From Dehalococcoidia bacterium UBA2588 (lineage in GTDB: Bacteria > Chloroflexota > Dehalococcoidia > Lucifugimonadales > UBA3495): a DNA stretch of 8,538 nt. Every line of letters starts with the position of its first letter. Position 1 is the stretch's first letter. Below the pieces are notes generated by a model that saw nothing but the letters and a program-made list of their open reading frames with translations, ran no database searches and was not told where the DNA came from. The stretch spans positions 1 through 8,538 of the forward strand of contig DDKW01000019.1 in the NCBI GenBank assembly GCA_002339805.1. The letters run 5' to 3'. Shown piece by piece: positions 6,821 through 8,538 of this stretch. The position numbers and the translations under genes are program-made.

Positions 6821-7357
6821 TTACGCGTTACCGGAATTTTCCATCTGAGAAACTCGAGATTGTAAAATTCCTCCTAAGCTGTATAAAGGACTGTTTAATG
6901 CCCCTGCAAGTTGGTAAAGTGGTGACTGCAATTGACCCATTAACTTCGCCACCAAATCAGGTTTAGGAGGCAGTTTAGCCATAGATTCAACATCTTCTTT
7001 AGAGTAAGTGTCCGATTGTCCCACTACTGCACCATAAATGTTAAGTGGAGACCCTGTCCTAGCAACATATGCAGCCAATGCTTTAGCCACAATCGTCGGA
7101 TCATCGTATCCAAACGCTACCCCAGTTGGGCCTTGTATTATGTCATTTACATTATTTTTACCTGCAGATTCCGCGGCTAATTGCAACAAAGTCTTTTTAA
7201 CTATAAGGAATTCAATACCTTCATTTCTCATTGATTTCCTTAAATCAGTCATAGCATTAACATCTATGTTTGAATAATCTGCAGTCACTGCTATAGTGCA
7301 ATTCTGCAATTTCTCTTTGATACTTTCTACTTGATTAACTTTTCTTTCAGTTGGCAA
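6821..7357 (-). CDS. rplJ: Ribosomal protein uL10, TTG start
   Basis: L10 anchors L12 dimers to 23S rRNA at the base of the stalk. The 178-residue product begins (M)PTERKVNQVESIKEKL, the usual L10 opening, and has the TADYSNIDV and KKTLLQLAAE regions. I chose TTG 7357 because GGAGG (7367-7363) lies five bases upstream. A TTG at 7372 would put that ribosome binding site inside the gene and add five residues not typical of the family. The C-terminal helix holds three tandem 11-residue units of the form LxGxLxSPLYx, the last one diverged; these resemble L12-dimer docking sites. It lies just after the leader terminator and is followed by rplL, the usual autoregulated pair. Confidence 0.95.
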   Translation of the reverse strand: MPTERKVNQVESIKEKLQNCTIAVTADYSNIDVNAMTDLRKSMRNEGIEFLIVKKTLLQLAAESAGKNNVNDIIQGPTGVAFGYDDPTIVAKALAAYVARTGSPLNIYGAVVGQSDTYSKEDVESMAKLPPKPDLVAKLMGQLQSPLYQLAGALNSPLYSLGGILQSRVSQMENSGNA

Positions 7358-7362
7358 CCTTA

Positions 7363-7367
7363 CCTCC
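7363..7367 (-). promoter_or_regulatory. Strong Shine-Dalgarno site fixing the rplJ start
   Basis: GGAGG on the minus strand lies five bases before TTG 7357 and six bases after the T tract of the leader terminator. It is the best ribosome binding site in the window and decides between the two in-frame TTG codons. Confidence 0.75.
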
Positions 7368-7373
7368 GACAAT

Positions 7374-7398
7374 AAAAAAACCTGTCACTTAAGACAGG
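7374..7398 (-). terminator. Attenuator terminator in the L10 leader
   Basis: On the minus strand CCUGUC (7398-7393), loop UUAAGU, GACAGG (7386-7381) and seven U residues (7380-7374) form a standard intrinsic terminator just upstream of rplJ. Its 5' arm overlaps the 3' arm of leader stem P1, so the two structures exclude each other. Confidence 0.85.
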
Positions 7399-7462
7399 TA
7401 GACTGTGTGGATCACCACACGCCTCGGCAGGGGACTCAGCATTACAAACCTGCTGTCTTAAG
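7374..7462 (-). ncRNA. Ribosomal protein L10 leader (cis-regulatory RNA)
   Basis: The transcript reads CUUAAGACAGCAGGU followed later by CCUGCCGAGG, the conserved core of L10 leaders (the RF00557 type). P1 is a perfect 10-bp stem: CUUAAGACAG (7462-7453) with CUGUCUUAAG (7397-7388). P2 pairs GCAGG (7453-7449) with CCUGC (7431-7427). P3 is GUGUGG, a UGAU loop and CCACAC (7420-7405). It lies between rplA and rplJ, where the L10-L12 complex is known in other bacteria to bind and repress its own operon. The 3' arm of P1 is reused by the terminator that follows. Clear conservation makes the identification firm; the direction of the switch here is inference. Confidence 0.9.
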
Positions 7463-7492
7463 CGTTTATTATTTTATTGTTGATTCTTTTTC

Positions 7493-8206
7493 TTATTCTA
7501 CTCTCATAGCCTGAAGTTGTTGAGTATCCAATTGTACACTAGGCCCCATGGTAGAAGTCAAGAACGCAGTTTTAAAAAACGTTCCTTTCATTTCTGTGGG
7601 CTTTTCTCTATTAATCGAATCGATTAACACTGTTAAGTTTTCCATGAGTTGTTCTGCGTCAAAACTAATCTTTCCAATTGGACTATGAATTATAGAAGTT
7701 CGGTCCGTTCTAAATTCAACTCTGCCTTGGCGTGCTTCTTCTATTGCTCTTGGTAAGTCTCGAGCTTGAACTAATGTGCCGTTTCTCGGATTAGGCATTA
7801 ATCCTCTTCTCCCAAGTACCGGACCGAGCTTAGATATCTTAGGCATAACATCAGGGGTTGCTAATCCTACATCAAATCCTAGCCAACCACCTTCTATATC
7901 ACTAATCAGATCATCCTCACCAACATAATCAGCCCCAGATTGCTTAGCAATCTCAACACCTTCTGCTCTGGTGAAAACAAGAACTCTAACTTGTTTGCCC
8001 AATCCATTTGGTAACACTGTTACCCCTCTCACCATTTGGTCGGCATGCCTTGTATCCGCGTTAGTTTTTATGTGCAGCTCGACCGTTTCATCAAATTTAA
8101 CCTTTGACATTTCCTTAAGTATAGCTAATGCTTCATCTGGAGAATGTAATTTATCTCTGTCTATTTTTTCAGCAGCAGCTGACATTCTTTTACTTACTTT
8201 AACCAT
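7493..8206 (-). CDS. rplA: Ribosomal protein uL1
   Basis: L1 binds 23S rRNA at the mobile stalk near the E site and helps release deacylated tRNA; in many bacteria it also represses its own mRNA. The 237-residue product is full length. Recognisable parts are the N-terminal SPDEALAILKEM, VLPNGLGKQVRVLVF (about 64-78), the signature LGRRGLMPNPRNGT (131-144), and the C-terminal KGTFFKTAFLTSTMGPSV. ATG 8206 lies eight bases after the rplK stop, with GGA and GAG sequences just upstream, so rplK and rplA are one transcript. The L10 leader begins about 30 bases after the stop. No convincing separate promoter was seen between rplA and the leader, so read-through from rplKA into the attenuator is likely. 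Confidence 0.97.
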   Translation of the reverse strand: MVKVSKRMSAAAEKIDRDKLHSPDEALAILKEMSKVKFDETVELHIKTNADTRHADQMVRGVTVLPNGLGKQVRVLVFTRAEGVEIAKQSGADYVGEDDLISDIEGGWLGFDVGLATPDVMPKISKLGPVLGRRGLMPNPRNGTLVQARDLPRAIEEARQGRVEFRTDRTSIIHSPIGKISFDAEQLMENLTVLIDSINREKPTEMKGTFFKTAFLTSTMGPSVQLDTQQLQAMRVE

Positions 8207-8214
8207 TTTATTCT

Positions 8215-8538
8215 CTATCCTTCTACTATTATCCCCATGCTACGAGCGGTGCCTTCTATAATTGCTATCGCTTCTTCAACTGATGAAGCATTAAGATCTT
8301 CCAATTTAGTCTCTGCAATTGACTGCAAAGATGCTCGAGTAACTGATCCAATCGCTCCTTGGCGAACATCACTGGATCCTTTCGGAATACCAGCGGCTTT
8401 TCTTAATAATTCTGACGCTGGTGCAGTTTTAGTGACGAAAGTAAATGATCTATCTTCGTACACAGTCAAGTGAACAGGAACTATGGTACCGGTCTCATTA
8501 CTAGTTCGGGCATTATATTCTTTCACGAACTCCATTAT
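8215..8538 (-). CDS. rplK: Ribosomal protein uL11, N-terminus cut by the window edge
   Basis: L11 binds the 23S rRNA GTPase-associated region beside the L10-L12 stalk. The visible part is 107 codons; the full protein is about 141 residues, so around 34 N-terminal residues lie outside. The edge codon is ATA (Ile), and the sequence reads [12 protein letters not shown], matching the internal NIMEFCKEYNART of other L11 proteins. The methionine at 8535 is therefore internal, not a start. [29 protein letters not shown] and the closing [10 protein letters not shown] confirm the family. It is the first gene of the rplK-rplA-rplJ-rplL group visible here. Confidence 0.96.
   Translation of the reverse strand: MMEFVKEYNARTSNETGTIVPVHLTVYEDRSFTFVTKTAPASELLRKAAGIPKGSSDVRQGAIGSVTRASLQSIAETKLEDLNASSVEEAIAIIEGTARSMGIIVEG

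Noticed and set aside
6448..6966. 172-codon open frame on the plus strand opposite rplL and rplJ
   Set aside because: It is antisense to two certain ribosomal protein genes, has a low-complexity Ala/Ser/Pro product mirroring the L12 hinge codons, and has no ribosome binding site.
7358..7372. rplJ start at TTG 7372
   Set aside because: The strong GGAGG would then lie inside the gene, and L10 proteins normally begin at the PTE(R/K)K segment coded from 7357.
7971..8261. Plus-strand open frame of 96 codons opposite rplA
   Set aside because: It is fully antisense to a certain rplA gene and overlaps the rplK end; there is no recognisable product or ribosome binding site.

Overview
The window is a gene-dense, moderately AT-rich stretch of bacterial chromosome. 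It carries twelve genes and no transposase, phage gene, tRNA, rRNA or CRISPR array. The gene mix suggests a Chloroflexota-like bacterium, perhaps of the SAR202/Dehalococcoidia type: an MshA-like glycosyltransferase, a PIG-L protein of a kind I associate with that group, an EthD-family protein, and an L11-L1-L10-L12 operon. This is recalled family resemblance, not a database result, so the lineage is a low-confidence guess.

Left part (1-4281, plus strand): five tightly packed genes, probably one transcript. They are the 3' part of threonine synthase (thrC), GTP cyclohydrolase I (folE), a CelD-type GNAT acetyltransferase, an MshA-like GT4 glycosyltransferase and a DUF502 membrane protein. The last three are joined by stop/start overlaps (ATGA, TAATG). 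The folE reading frame has no ATG, GTG or TTG start that would keep its conserved N-terminus, so it either starts at a rare codon or has lost one base in an A-run.

Middle part (4271-6017): a minus-strand protein with two GNAT domains, laid out like mycothiol synthase MshD, is divergent from a plus-strand PIG-L deacetylase-family protein. Between them lies a nearly perfect 30-bp inverted repeat that reads as the same promoter (TTGTAG, 17 bp, TACAAT) on both strands. With the GT4 gene this gives MshA-, MshD- and MshB-like proteins within about 3.6 kb, which hints at a glycoside or thiol-cofactor pathway. No MshC-like ligase is present, and the PIG-L protein has substitutions at two expected active-site positions.

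Right part (8538-5937, minus strand): rplK (cut by the window edge), rplA, an L10 leader RNA with an intrinsic terminator, rplJ, rplL and an EthD-family gene. A GC-rich hairpin with a U-rich tail inside the 3' end of the PIG-L gene probably ends this transcript. The L10 leader's closing stem and its terminator share sequence and cannot form together, so the leader looks like an attenuator of rplJ-rplL. No gene-free stretch exceeds 300 bases; the longest are the rplA-rplJ leader and the divergent GNAT/PIG-L spacer, each about 130 bp.
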